DNA from: Deltaproteobacteria bacterium
Lineage (GTDB): Bacteria > Desulfobacterota > Desulfobacteria > Desulfobacterales > JAUVGT01
Reading direction: 5' to 3'
Length of the DNA: 25,574 bases
NCBI GenBank assembly: GCA_030593645.1
Contig: JAUVGT010000011.1
Span: 1-25,574, forward strand
Part shown: in pieces, positions 1-7,124 of the stretch
How the letters are laid out: every line of letters starts with the position of its first letter
Numbering within the stretch: the first letter of the stretch is position 1
Position numbers and translations under genes: made by a program
Notes under the pieces: generated by a model
Databases searched by the model: none
Told to the model about the DNA's origin: nothing
What the model saw: only the letters and a program-made list of their open reading frames with translations

Positions 1-12
1 CAGGATTCATTA

Positions 13-52
13 ACTTTAGGCATTTTAGTCACTTTAGCGCACTTTAGGCACT
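13..52. repeat. short tandem ACTTTAGGC-type repeats
   Basis: Four consecutive units of about 10 bp, each containing TTTAG (ACTTTAGGC, ATTTTAGTC, ACTTTAGCGC, ACTTTAGGC), run from about 13 to 52. They lie at the window edge, so the array may continue upstream. Function unknown; it looks like a dispersed intergenic repeat rather than a regulatory array. Confidence 0.5.
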
Positions 53-231
53 TGTTAAATCCCCTTAGAGGGGTGATCCACCGCCGCTAAAGCTATGGCT
101 GACAAGTCAAAGCCGTGCCCTTTGGACCCGGATTTTTACTAATTGTTTGTGTATGCTGCTTCTGAATTTAATCTGGAAGGCTGCAGACACCAAATCACAC
201 GCCTTTGGACTTTTTTCCAGGTGCTTTGGCA

Positions 232-248
232 GGGCATTTGAGCTGCCC
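232..248 (+). other. small hairpin in the rpsB leader
   Basis: GGGCA (232-236) and TGCCC (244-248) form a 5-bp stem with a 7-nt loop; an overlapping alternative pairs GGCAG (228-232) with CTGCC (243-247). It lies about 70 nt upstream of rpsB, where some bacteria have an autoregulatory S2-binding leader. No T-tract follows, so it is not a classic terminator. An S2-responsive role is speculation. Confidence 0.25.
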
Positions 249-316
249 TGAAATAAAGTCGGAAACAAGGGTGAAAAAGGCGAAAGAAAAAAACCATACA
301 GTAAAGGGAGAAAAAA

Positions 317-1225
317 ATGGCTTATGTAAAAATGAAAGAACTCCTCGAGGCCAGGGTACATTTCGGGCACCAGACCAAACGAAGGAATCCAAAAATGAAA
401 CCCTATATTTTCGGGGCCAGAAACGGGATTTATATTATCGATCTTCAGCGGACGGTTCGAATGTTTAAAACCGCCTATGATTTTATAACCGATACTGTCG
501 CGAACGGTAAATCGGTTCTTTTTGTCGGCACAAAAAAACAAGCCCGTGACTCCATTTACGAGGAATCCAACCGGTGTGAGATGTTCTATGTTCATAACAG
601 GTGGCTCGGCGGAATGATGACTAATTTTCAAACCATTAAGAAGAGTATTGATCGTTTGAATTATCTTAATGAAATCCAGAACGACGGTTCGATTAATATG
701 TTCCCAAAGAAAGAAAGGCTGAAGCTTGAAAAAGAGCGGGTTAAACTGGATAATAACCTTGGTGGAATCCGATCAATGAATGGTCTTCCCGGTGCTGTTT
801 TTGTTGTTGATCCGAAAAATGAAGCGATCGCGGTGAGGGAAAGCAGGCGCCTGAATATACCGATTGTGGGTATTGTTGATACCAATTGTGACCCGGATGA
901 TGTGGATTATATTATCCCGGGAAATGATGATGCCATTCGTGCCATTCGACTGATTTCCGCTAAAATCGCGGATGCCTGTATCGAAGGGAAAGAACGTCTG
1001 GCTGAACAACAGCGTGCTGACGCCGATAAATCGGATGAAGAGGAAGTAGAGATTTCGGCAGCCGGCGTGGATGTAAAACCCGGTGAAAGAAAAGTGATAT
1101 CAGACGGAACCAATGGTCCTGTGGTTGAAATCATTAAAGGAAGCGCGGTTAAAGCCAAAGACGCGGAAGATCAGAAAGAAGTTACAGAAGAAGCTGCCGA
1201 TTCAGAAGAGACAGGAGAAAAGTGA
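317..1225 (+). CDS. rpsB: 30S ribosomal protein S2
   Basis: This is ribosomal protein S2 of the small subunit, 302 aa. The start ATG is preceded by a good Shine-Dalgarno sequence (AAGGGAG at 303-309). Conserved S2 blocks are clear: the N-terminal LLEARVHFGHQTKR, the IFGARNGIYIIDLQ region, RWLGGMMTNFQTI near residue 95, PGAVFVVDP, and IPIVGIVDTNCDPD followed by YIIPGNDDAIRAI. Compared with the roughly 240-aa core known from E. coli, about 65 extra residues form a C-terminal tail rich in Asp, Glu, Ala and Lys, probably disordered. It is the first gene of the translation/lipid run and its stop overlaps the start region of tsf, the usual rpsB-tsf pairing. Confidence 0.98.
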   Translation: MAYVKMKELLEARVHFGHQTKRRNPKMKPYIFGARNGIYIIDLQRTVRMFKTAYDFITDTVANGKSVLFVGTKKQARDSIYEESNRCEMFYVHNRWLGGMMTNFQTIKKSIDRLNYLNEIQNDGSINMFPKKERLKLEKERVKLDNNLGGIRSMNGLPGAVFVVDPKNEAIAVRESRRLNIPIVGIVDTNCDPDDVDYIIPGNDDAIRAIRLISAKIADACIEGKERLAEQQRADADKSDEEEVEISAAGVDVKPGERKVISDGTNGPVVEIIKGSAVKAKDAEDQKEVTEEAADSEETGEK

Positions 1226-1827
1226 TGGAAACAATCAGTGCATCAATGGTTAAACAACTCCGGGAAAAGACAGGTTCCGGAATTATGGATTGCAAAGAAG
1301 CCCTTCGTGAATGCGAGGCTGATATCGATAAAGCGATCGATTTTTTGAGGAAAAAAGGTCTGGCGACAGCGAGCAAAAGGGCCGGAAGAGCGATGACTGA
1401 AGGGGTGATCCAGTCATATATACATATGGGCGGGAAACTCGGTGTTCTTGTTGAAATCAACTGTGAAACAGATTTTGTCGCAAAGAATGATGATTTTAAG
1501 GAATTTTCCAAAAATATTTCCATGCATATCGCTGCTACCAATCCATTGGGAATAAAATCTGAAGATATACCCGAGGAAGTCATTAACAAAGAAAAAGAAA
1601 TTTATCGTGCCCAGGGTCTGGAAACCGGGAAACCTGAGAATATTGTCGATAAGATTGTTGAAGGGAAACTCAGTAAATTCATCAAAGAAAACTGCCTGTT
1701 GAATCAGCCTTATGTTAAGAACCCGGATATAGTGATAAATGACCTCTTAAATGAACTGATTGCGAAAATCGGTGAAAACATTGTGATCAGGCGTTTTGTC
1801 CGATACCAGATCGGGGAAACCGAATAG
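1225..1827 (+). CDS. tsf: elongation factor Ts
   Basis: EF-Ts recycles EF-Tu by exchanging GDP for GTP. The 200-aa protein has the N-terminal UBA-like segment LREKTGSGIMDCKEALRE and the signature VLVEINCETDFVAKN. It is the short form (about 200 aa, as in Thermus), with one core subdomain instead of the two of the ~280-aa E. coli protein. I chose ATG 1225, which overlaps the rpsB stop codon (TGA 1223-1225, arrangement GTGATG); a GTG at 1222 in the same frame would add one residue. AGGAG in the end of rpsB (1213-1217) serves as ribosome binding site. pyrH starts one base after the stop. Confidence 0.97.
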   Translation: METISASMVKQLREKTGSGIMDCKEALRECEADIDKAIDFLRKKGLATASKRAGRAMTEGVIQSYIHMGGKLGVLVEINCETDFVAKNDDFKEFSKNISMHIAATNPLGIKSEDIPEEVINKEKEIYRAQGLETGKPENIVDKIVEGKLSKFIKENCLLNQPYVKNPDIVINDLLNELIAKIGENIVIRRFVRYQIGETE

Positions 1828-1828
1828 T

Positions 1829-2545
1829 ATGCCAAAGCCTGAATTCAAAAGAGTTCTTTTGAAGTTGAGCGGTGAAGCATTGATGGGTAACCAGGAATTT
1901 GGTATCAGCCCGGAAATGATTCAATCCGTTGCCGAAGAGATCCGTATGGTTTCAAAGCTGGGAGTGGAACTTGCGATTGTTGTCGGCGGGGGAAATATAT
2001 TCAGGGGAGTTGCCGCGAGTTCATTTGGAATGGATCGGGCTTCGGCTGATCACATGGGGATGCTCGCGACCGTGATCAACAGTCTTGCTCTTCAGGATGC
2101 CCTGGAAAAGAAAGGGATACAGACGCGCACGCAGACAGCAATTACCATGCATGAAGTGGCGGAACCCTATATCCTTCGCAGGGCTGTCCGTCACCTTGAA
2201 AAGGGGAGGGTGGTCATTTTCGGAGCGGGCACGGGGAACCCCTATTTCACAACAGATACAGCCGCGGTTTTAAGAGCCCAGGAGATACACGCAGAGATAC
2301 TTTTAAAAGCAACGAAAGTTGACGGGGTTTATGATTCGGATCCGGTTAAAAATCCGGACGCAAAATTCATAAAAAGTGTCAGTTACATGGAAGTGCTGGA
2401 AAGACAGCTTAAAGTCATGGACATGACCGCGATTTCCCTGGCCATGGACAACCACTTGCCCCTGATTGTTTTTAATCTTAAAAATAACGGAAATATCAAA
2501 AAAGTAGTATGCGGTGAATATATCGGGACGAGGATAAGTAATTAA
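1829..2545 (+). CDS. pyrH: UMP kinase
   Basis: UMP kinase phosphorylates UMP to UDP in pyrimidine nucleotide synthesis and belongs to the amino acid kinase fold. The 238-aa protein shows LLKLSGEALMG at the N-terminus, the glycine-rich VVGGGNIFRG, DHMGMLATVINSLALQDALE, and GTGNPYFTTDTAAVLRAQE followed by KATKVDGVYDSDP. Length is typical. The ATG at 1829 comes one base after the tsf stop; an in-frame TTG at 1796 would extend into tsf but adds residues outside the family core. Translation is probably coupled to tsf. Confidence 0.97.
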   Translation: MPKPEFKRVLLKLSGEALMGNQEFGISPEMIQSVAEEIRMVSKLGVELAIVVGGGNIFRGVAASSFGMDRASADHMGMLATVINSLALQDALEKKGIQTRTQTAITMHEVAEPYILRRAVRHLEKGRVVIFGAGTGNPYFTTDTAAVLRAQEIHAEILLKATKVDGVYDSDPVKNPDAKFIKSVSYMEVLERQLKVMDMTAISLAMDNHLPLIVFNLKNNGNIKKVVCGEYIGTRISN

Positions 2546-2579
2546 TTATCAAACATGTAACCCAAAAAGGTGAATTGTC

Positions 2580-3137
2580 ATGATCGATGAAATCTATGAG
2601 GATACCAGGGAAAGCATGCGGAAGTCTATTACTTCTCTGGAAAATGAGTTTAAAAGAGTCAGAACCGGCCGGGCGTCTGTCGCGTTATTAGACGGGATCA
2701 GGGTCGATTATTACGGTACGCCCACTCCTCTTAATCAAACAGCATCTCTTTCTGTTCCGGAAAGCCGTTTGATTACGATCCAGCCCTGGGATGTATCCGT
2801 AATCAAGGACATTGAAAAAGCAATATTAAAATCCGACCTTGGCCTGACTCCTTCCAATGATGGTAAAATCATACGGATTGCGATCCCGGCCCTTACGGAA
2901 GAACGGCGAAAGGAACTTGTTAAGGTTATCAGCAAGATCAGTGAAGACCATAAGGTTGCCGTACGAAATATCAGGCGGGATTCAAATGAACTTTTAAAAG
3001 GTCTGAAAAAGGATGGTGACATATCCGAAGATGACGCGTTCAAAGCCCAGGACCAGGTTCAGAAAATTACAGATGACTTTATAAAAAATATTGATGAGAT
3101 AACACACTCGAAAGAGAAAGAGATCCTTGAATTCTAG
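2580..3137 (+). CDS. frr: ribosome recycling factor
   Basis: Ribosome recycling factor splits post-termination ribosomes together with EF-G. The 185-aa protein has the normal family length and the conserved RTGRAS and DYYGTPTPLNQTASLSVPE blocks in the first third, then the ERRKELVKVISKISEDHKVAVRNIRRD helix. The start ATG follows AAAAAGGTGA (about 2564-2573). The last codons overlap the TTG start of uppS by 11 bp. Confidence 0.97.
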   Translation: MIDEIYEDTRESMRKSITSLENEFKRVRTGRASVALLDGIRVDYYGTPTPLNQTASLSVPESRLITIQPWDVSVIKDIEKAILKSDLGLTPSNDGKIIRIAIPALTEERRKELVKVISKISEDHKVAVRNIRRDSNELLKGLKKDGDISEDDAFKAQDQVQKITDDFIKNIDEITHSKEKEILEF

Positions 3138-3876
3138 CCAATCTTCACAGCTGTATTCAGGACTATCTAAAGAAAAACTGCCTTCACATGTGGCCATTAT
3201 TATGGACGGCAATGGCCGCTGGGCAAAAAAGCGGTTAATGAATCGAATCAATGGTCACGAAAAAGGCGCGGACGCGGTACGCGCCATTATTGAAACCAGC
3301 CGGGAAATCGGCATATCCAATCTAACCCTCTATGCTTTTTCCACGGAGAACTGGCAGCGGCCCCGGGCGGAAGTTGAAGCCCTGATGTCCCTCCTGATTA
3401 AATTTCTCAAATCCGAACAGAAAAACATGATGGAAAACAGTATCAGGCTCAGTATGATCGGCCAGATCGAACGTCTGCCTGAGAAAGTTCAGACTCTTGT
3501 CCAAAGCATAATGGACCTGACAAAAGACAACAATGGGTTGCGCCTGAACCTTGCATTGAGTTATGGGAGCCGTGCTGAAATAGTCAGAATGGTCCGGATG
3601 CTGGCTGAAAAAGCAAAAAAGGGTTTGATTGATCCCATTTCCATAACCGAAAATATGGTGGCCGATAATCTTTATACCAGGGATATCCCGGACCCTGACC
3701 TGCTGATCCGTACAAGCGGTGAAATGAGAATCAGTAATTTTTTACTCTGGCAGATCGCGTATTCTGAAATTTATGTCACGGATACCCTGTGGCCCGATTT
3801 TGGAAAGGATGAATTCATTGGTATTCTAAAAGAATACCAAAAACGTGACCGCAGGTTCGGAAAGGTGAACACCTGA
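3127..3876 (+). CDS. uppS: isoprenyl transferase (undecaprenyl diphosphate synthase)
   Basis: This cis-prenyltransferase makes undecaprenyl diphosphate, the lipid carrier for peptidoglycan and other envelope polymers. The 249-aa protein carries the catalytic block HVAIIMDGNGRWAKKR (Asp27), GHEKGADAVR, YAFSTENWQRP and the C-terminal DPDLLIRTSGEMRISNFLLW and YVTDTLWPDF motifs. No ATG lies upstream of the catalytic block, so the TTG at 3127 inside frr is the best start; it is preceded by a purine-rich AAAGAGAAAGAGA and overlaps frr by 11 bp. A GTG near codon 22 would cut into the conserved block. Confidence 0.95.
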   Translation: MNSSQSSQLYSGLSKEKLPSHVAIIMDGNGRWAKKRLMNRINGHEKGADAVRAIIETSREIGISNLTLYAFSTENWQRPRAEVEALMSLLIKFLKSEQKNMMENSIRLSMIGQIERLPEKVQTLVQSIMDLTKDNNGLRLNLALSYGSRAEIVRMVRMLAEKAKKGLIDPISITENMVADNLYTRDIPDPDLLIRTSGEMRISNFLLWQIAYSEIYVTDTLWPDFGKDEFIGILKEYQKRDRRFGKVNT

Positions 3877-3896
3877 CACAGGATCGACTGAGAAAG

Positions 3897-4028
3897 ATGA
3901 ACATCGAACGTCGAACGTCCAACATCGAACGTCGAATAATGATGTCGCTACGCTCCACAAAAAAATATTTAATATCCAGGATCAAAGGTTTGATCATTAC
4001 AAAAAAATCCGGACGAACACCATATTAA
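3897..4028 (+). repeat. dispersed intergenic repeat containing a 43-codon reading frame
   Basis: The 168-bp gap between uppS and cdsA contains a near-tandem AACATCGAACGTCGA repeat at about 3900-3914 and 3921-3935, followed by a stretch that reads MMSLRST in one frame. The frame ATG 3897 to TAA 4028 would encode 43 aa starting MNIERRTSNIERRIMMSLRS. No Shine-Dalgarno sequence stands out. From memory, peptides of the NIERRTSNIERR type recur as spurious hypothetical proteins in many environmental bacterial genomes, so I regard this as a dispersed DNA repeat rather than a gene. Confidence 0.5.
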
Positions 4029-4044
4029 AACGGACCTTAAAATC

Positions 4045-4848
4045 ATGCATTTAAAACGCTGGATTACCGGACTGGCCGCGCTGCCTATCCTTATTTTTTC
4101 AATCACCAGGGGGGGTATTTTTTTTACCGCACTGGTTGCCATTGTTGTTTTGCTCTCCCTGTGGGAATATTGTCGTATTGTTTCGGATTCAGAAGGTAAA
4201 ACGTTTTCAATCATATCGCTAACTGCTATGATTGCGGGACTTTTGGTGATCCTGTCATCTTATTACGGCGCCCTTCCGCTTATTGTGGTCATTCTTGCGT
4301 TCAACCTTGTTTTCGTGGGGTTTTTATCCATATTTCAATATAAAAACGATCCGATGGTTCTTGAATCGGTAAAAAAACAGATTCAGGGAGTGATTTATAT
4401 TCCGATTTTGGCCTGTTTTCTTGTACTGATCCGCAATGGAACAGACGGTATGCCATGGGTGTTTTTTTTATTGTGTATTGTTTTTTCCGGAGATACCAGC
4501 GCGTTTTATGTGGGCTCATATATGGGGAAACATAAACTGTGTCCATCGGTGAGTCCAGGGAAAACGGTTGAGGGCTCATTGGGCGGACTTGCCGCGAACG
4601 TGATCGTCGGTTCGCTGATTAAATATTTTTTTCTACCGAACCTGTCATGGATCATATGTATTCCATTTTTTATCATCATTGGGATCGCGGGGCAGGCGGG
4701 CGATCTTTTTGAATCGGAACTGAAACGATCTTCAAAAGTAAAAGACTCCGGCGGGCTGCTTCCGGGTCACGGGGGCTTTTTGGACCGCGTGGATGCCCTG
4801 CTGTTTGCCGCTCCCATCGCGTATTTTTTTAAAGAGTATATTTTTTAA
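4045..4848 (+). CDS. cdsA: phosphatidate cytidylyltransferase (CDP-diglyceride synthase)
   Basis: An integral membrane enzyme that makes CDP-diacylglycerol from CTP and phosphatidic acid for phospholipid synthesis. The 267-aa protein has several hydrophobic membrane segments and the diagnostic C-terminal signature SELKRSSKVKDSGGLLPGHG followed by GFLDRVD. The preceding GDTSAFYVGSYMGKHK and SPGKTVEGSLGG stretches are also typical of the family. The start ATG is 168 bp after uppS. The stop is followed after one base by dxr. Confidence 0.96.
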   Translation: MHLKRWITGLAALPILIFSITRGGIFFTALVAIVVLLSLWEYCRIVSDSEGKTFSIISLTAMIAGLLVILSSYYGALPLIVVILAFNLVFVGFLSIFQYKNDPMVLESVKKQIQGVIYIPILACFLVLIRNGTDGMPWVFFLLCIVFSGDTSAFYVGSYMGKHKLCPSVSPGKTVEGSLGGLAANVIVGSLIKYFFLPNLSWIICIPFFIIIGIAGQAGDLFESELKRSSKVKDSGGLLPGHGGFLDRVDALLFAAPIAYFFKEYIF

Positions 4849-4849
4849 A

Positions 4850-6007
4850 ATGAAAAATCTCTCCATATTAGGTTCAACCGGGTCCATTGGGACCAGTACG
4901 TTAAAGATCGTTGAACAGTTTCCGGGCTTGTTTTCCGTAAAGGCTCTCGCGGCAAAAAACAATATTTCCCTGATGGCGAAACAGATTGAACAATTCAAGC
5001 CGGAACTTGCGGTTGTGTATAACGGGGGGATGGCTTCGGATTTAAAATCATTACTGCCAAAGGCCCTGCGTATTGAAATCATGCACGGAGAAGAGGGTTA
5101 CCGGGAAGCCGCAATATTGGATTCAGTCGATATGGTCCTTACCGCGGTTGTCGGATCCGCCGGCTTATTACCGACACTGGCCGCGATTGACGCGGGAAAG
5201 GAAATTGCCCTGGCAAACAAGGAGACACTTGTCATGGCCGGGGAGATTGTCATCAAAAAGGCAGCGGAGAAAGGCGTAAGAATCCTGCCGGTTGACAGTG
5301 AACACAGCGCGATATTTCAATGCCTTTCCGGCAGCCGTATCGGTGAACTGGACAGTATACTGCTGACCGCCTCAGGGGGGCCTTTTCTTAATCGGCCCAA
5401 AAATGATTTTGTTAACATCAGCCCGGATGACGCCTTGAAGCATCCCACATGGGATATGGGAAAGAAGATCACAATCGATTCGGCCACACTGATGAATAAG
5501 GGACTTGAGGTGATCGAGGCCAGGTGGCTTTTCAATGTTTCGCATTCCATGATCAAGGTTGTGATTCATCCTCAGAGTATTGTTCATTCGATGGTTGCAT
5601 TCCAGGATGGGGCGGTTATCGCGCAGATGGGCGTACCGGACATGAAAGGGGCGATCGCTTACGCCCTGTCCTATCCCAGGCGTCTCCCCCTGAAACAGCC
5701 GGCACCCGATTTTGCGGAAATCGGTGCATTAACCTTCCAGGCACCGGATTTTGAAAAATTTCCTTGTCTTGCCCTGGCTTTTCAGGCAATAGAAGTAGGA
5801 AAAACGCTGCCCGCTGTTTTAAACGCGGCAAATGAAATCGCTGTAAAGGGATTTTTGGATCAAAAAGTTACATTTCAACAGATCCCTGTAATTATACGTG
5901 AAACCATGGACACGCATCACGTGGTAAACGATCCGGATCTGGAGGATATCATTGATGCTGACAGATGGGCCCGGGGAACCGCTGAAAAACGGGTAGGCCG
6001 GGTTTAA
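4850..6007 (+). CDS. dxr: 1-deoxy-D-xylulose 5-phosphate reductoisomerase
   Basis: DXR catalyses the first committed step of the MEP isoprenoid pathway, converting DXP to MEP with NADPH. The 385-aa protein starts MKNLSILGSTGSIG with the NADPH-binding GSTGSIG at residues 8-14. It then has LANKETLVMAG, the metal and substrate block PVDSEHSAIFQ, SGGPF, and HPTWDMGKKITIDSATLMNK with GLEVIEA. Length is typical. ATG 4850 is one base after the cdsA stop, so expression is probably coupled; a longer in-frame start at 4793 lies inside cdsA and adds no family sequence. It supplies precursors used by UppS, encoded nearby. Confidence 0.97.
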   Translation: MKNLSILGSTGSIGTSTLKIVEQFPGLFSVKALAAKNNISLMAKQIEQFKPELAVVYNGGMASDLKSLLPKALRIEIMHGEEGYREAAILDSVDMVLTAVVGSAGLLPTLAAIDAGKEIALANKETLVMAGEIVIKKAAEKGVRILPVDSEHSAIFQCLSGSRIGELDSILLTASGGPFLNRPKNDFVNISPDDALKHPTWDMGKKITIDSATLMNKGLEVIEARWLFNVSHSMIKVVIHPQSIVHSMVAFQDGAVIAQMGVPDMKGAIAYALSYPRRLPLKQPAPDFAEIGALTFQAPDFEKFPCLALAFQAIEVGKTLPAVLNAANEIAVKGFLDQKVTFQQIPVIIRETMDTHHVVNDPDLEDIIDADRWARGTAEKRVGRV

Positions 6008-6027
6008 CTTGGGGAAAACGATAAATT

Positions 6028-7095
6028 ATGATAACAAATATATACGCATTAATTATTGTACTTGGTGTTCTCATTTTCTTCCATGAACTGGGACATTTTC
6101 TTGTTGCCCGTCTTTTTGGTGTCGGGGTCGAAAAATTTTCCCTGGGTTTCGGACCCAGGCTGTTCGGGTGGAAGGTCGGAATCACAGATTACCGGATATC
6201 AGCCATACCCCTTGGGGGATATGTAAAGATGGTCGGTGAAGAGCCCGATTCTGAAATCGAACCTGAACAGATACCCCTGTCGTTTACCCATAAACATGTA
6301 TTGAAACGGATTGCAATTGTGGCAGCGGGCCCTGTTTTTAATTTTTTTCTGGCTGTCATGATATTCTTTGCATTTTTTCAAATCCATGGCGTTTTTATTC
6401 TGAAACCCTATGTAGGCTCTGCGGTTGAAAACATGCCTGCTCAAAAAGCCGGACTTAAAAAGGGGGACCTGATTGTCGCAATTGATCAGACACCGATCGA
6501 ATTTTGGGATGATATGGTCTATAAAATCAATTCGAGTGACGGCAGAGAACTTGTGATTACCGTACTCCGTGACGGAACTGAAAATATTTACAACATAAAA
6601 CCAAAACTTTCTTTTGAAAAATATTTTGGTATTGAAGTCAAAAGATATCAAATCGGAATCAGAGCAGATGGAGATAAAGGCTATGAAAAAAAGCTAAACC
6701 CGATCCAGGCCTTTTCGGAAGGTTTTTTGTTTTCCTTCAAAATGATTAAGCTGACAGTCATTGGAACGATGAGGATAATCAACGGCACTGAATCAGCAAA
6801 ATCAGTGGGCGGTCCGATACTGATCGCACAAATGGCAGGTGACGCGGCGAAAAAAGGCCCCGGCGTTCTGATTCGATTTATCGGCTATTTAAGCCTGGTG
6901 CTTGCTTTTTTCAATATATTGCCGATTCCGGTCCTGGATGGGGGCCACTTGCTGTTCTTTTTTATTGAACTGGTGACGGGACGGCCGGCCAATTTAAAAG
7001 TACGTGAAATCGCTCAGACGGCAGGATTATTTATACTGATACTATTAATGGTTTTCGTGTTTTATAATGATATCACAAGGGTTCTATTTAATTAA
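6028..7095 (+). CDS. rseP: RIP metalloprotease RseP (site-2 protease family)
   Basis: A membrane-embedded zinc protease that cleaves transmembrane anti-sigma factors and signal peptide remnants. The 355-aa protein has HELGH at residues 19-23 in the first membrane helix, a GG-containing beta segment, one PDZ domain at about residues 115-190 (ENMPAQKAGLKKGDLIVAI), and the C-terminal FNILPIPVLDGGH zinc-ligand block near residue 300. Only one PDZ domain is present, whereas E. coli RseP (about 450 aa) has two; the shorter form is common outside gammaproteobacteria. No anti-sigma factor is encoded in this window. Confidence 0.95.
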   Translation: MITNIYALIIVLGVLIFFHELGHFLVARLFGVGVEKFSLGFGPRLFGWKVGITDYRISAIPLGGYVKMVGEEPDSEIEPEQIPLSFTHKHVLKRIAIVAAGPVFNFFLAVMIFFAFFQIHGVFILKPYVGSAVENMPAQKAGLKKGDLIVAIDQTPIEFWDDMVYKINSSDGRELVITVLRDGTENIYNIKPKLSFEKYFGIEVKRYQIGIRADGDKGYEKKLNPIQAFSEGFLFSFKMIKLTVIGTMRIINGTESAKSVGGPILIAQMAGDAAKKGPGVLIRFIGYLSLVLAFFNILPIPVLDGGHLLFFFIELVTGRPANLKVREIAQTAGLFILILLMVFVFYNDITRVLFN

Positions 7096-7124
7096 GGGTT
7101 AATTGGAAAAGGAAATATCTTATT

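Larger units (their letters stand above)
1..316. other. non-coding region upstream of rpsB
   Basis: I see no credible gene here; open frames on either strand are shadows or lack a ribosome binding site. It holds four ~10-bp CTTTAG-type repeats (about 13-52), a small dyad CCCCT-TAG-AGGGG (61-73), a 23-bp motif (118-140) that recurs at 24538-24560, and a small hairpin GGGCA/TGCCC (232-248). The last ~60 bases before rpsB are purine-rich and end in the ribosome binding site. I could not place a promoter with confidence, although the rpsB operon must be transcribed from here or from upstream of the window. Confidence 0.6.

Noticed and set aside
107..631. 174-codon minus-strand frame across the rpsB start
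   Set aside because: It overlaps the well-supported rpsB on the opposite strand, shows no family features and is a shadow frame plus part of a dispersed repeat.
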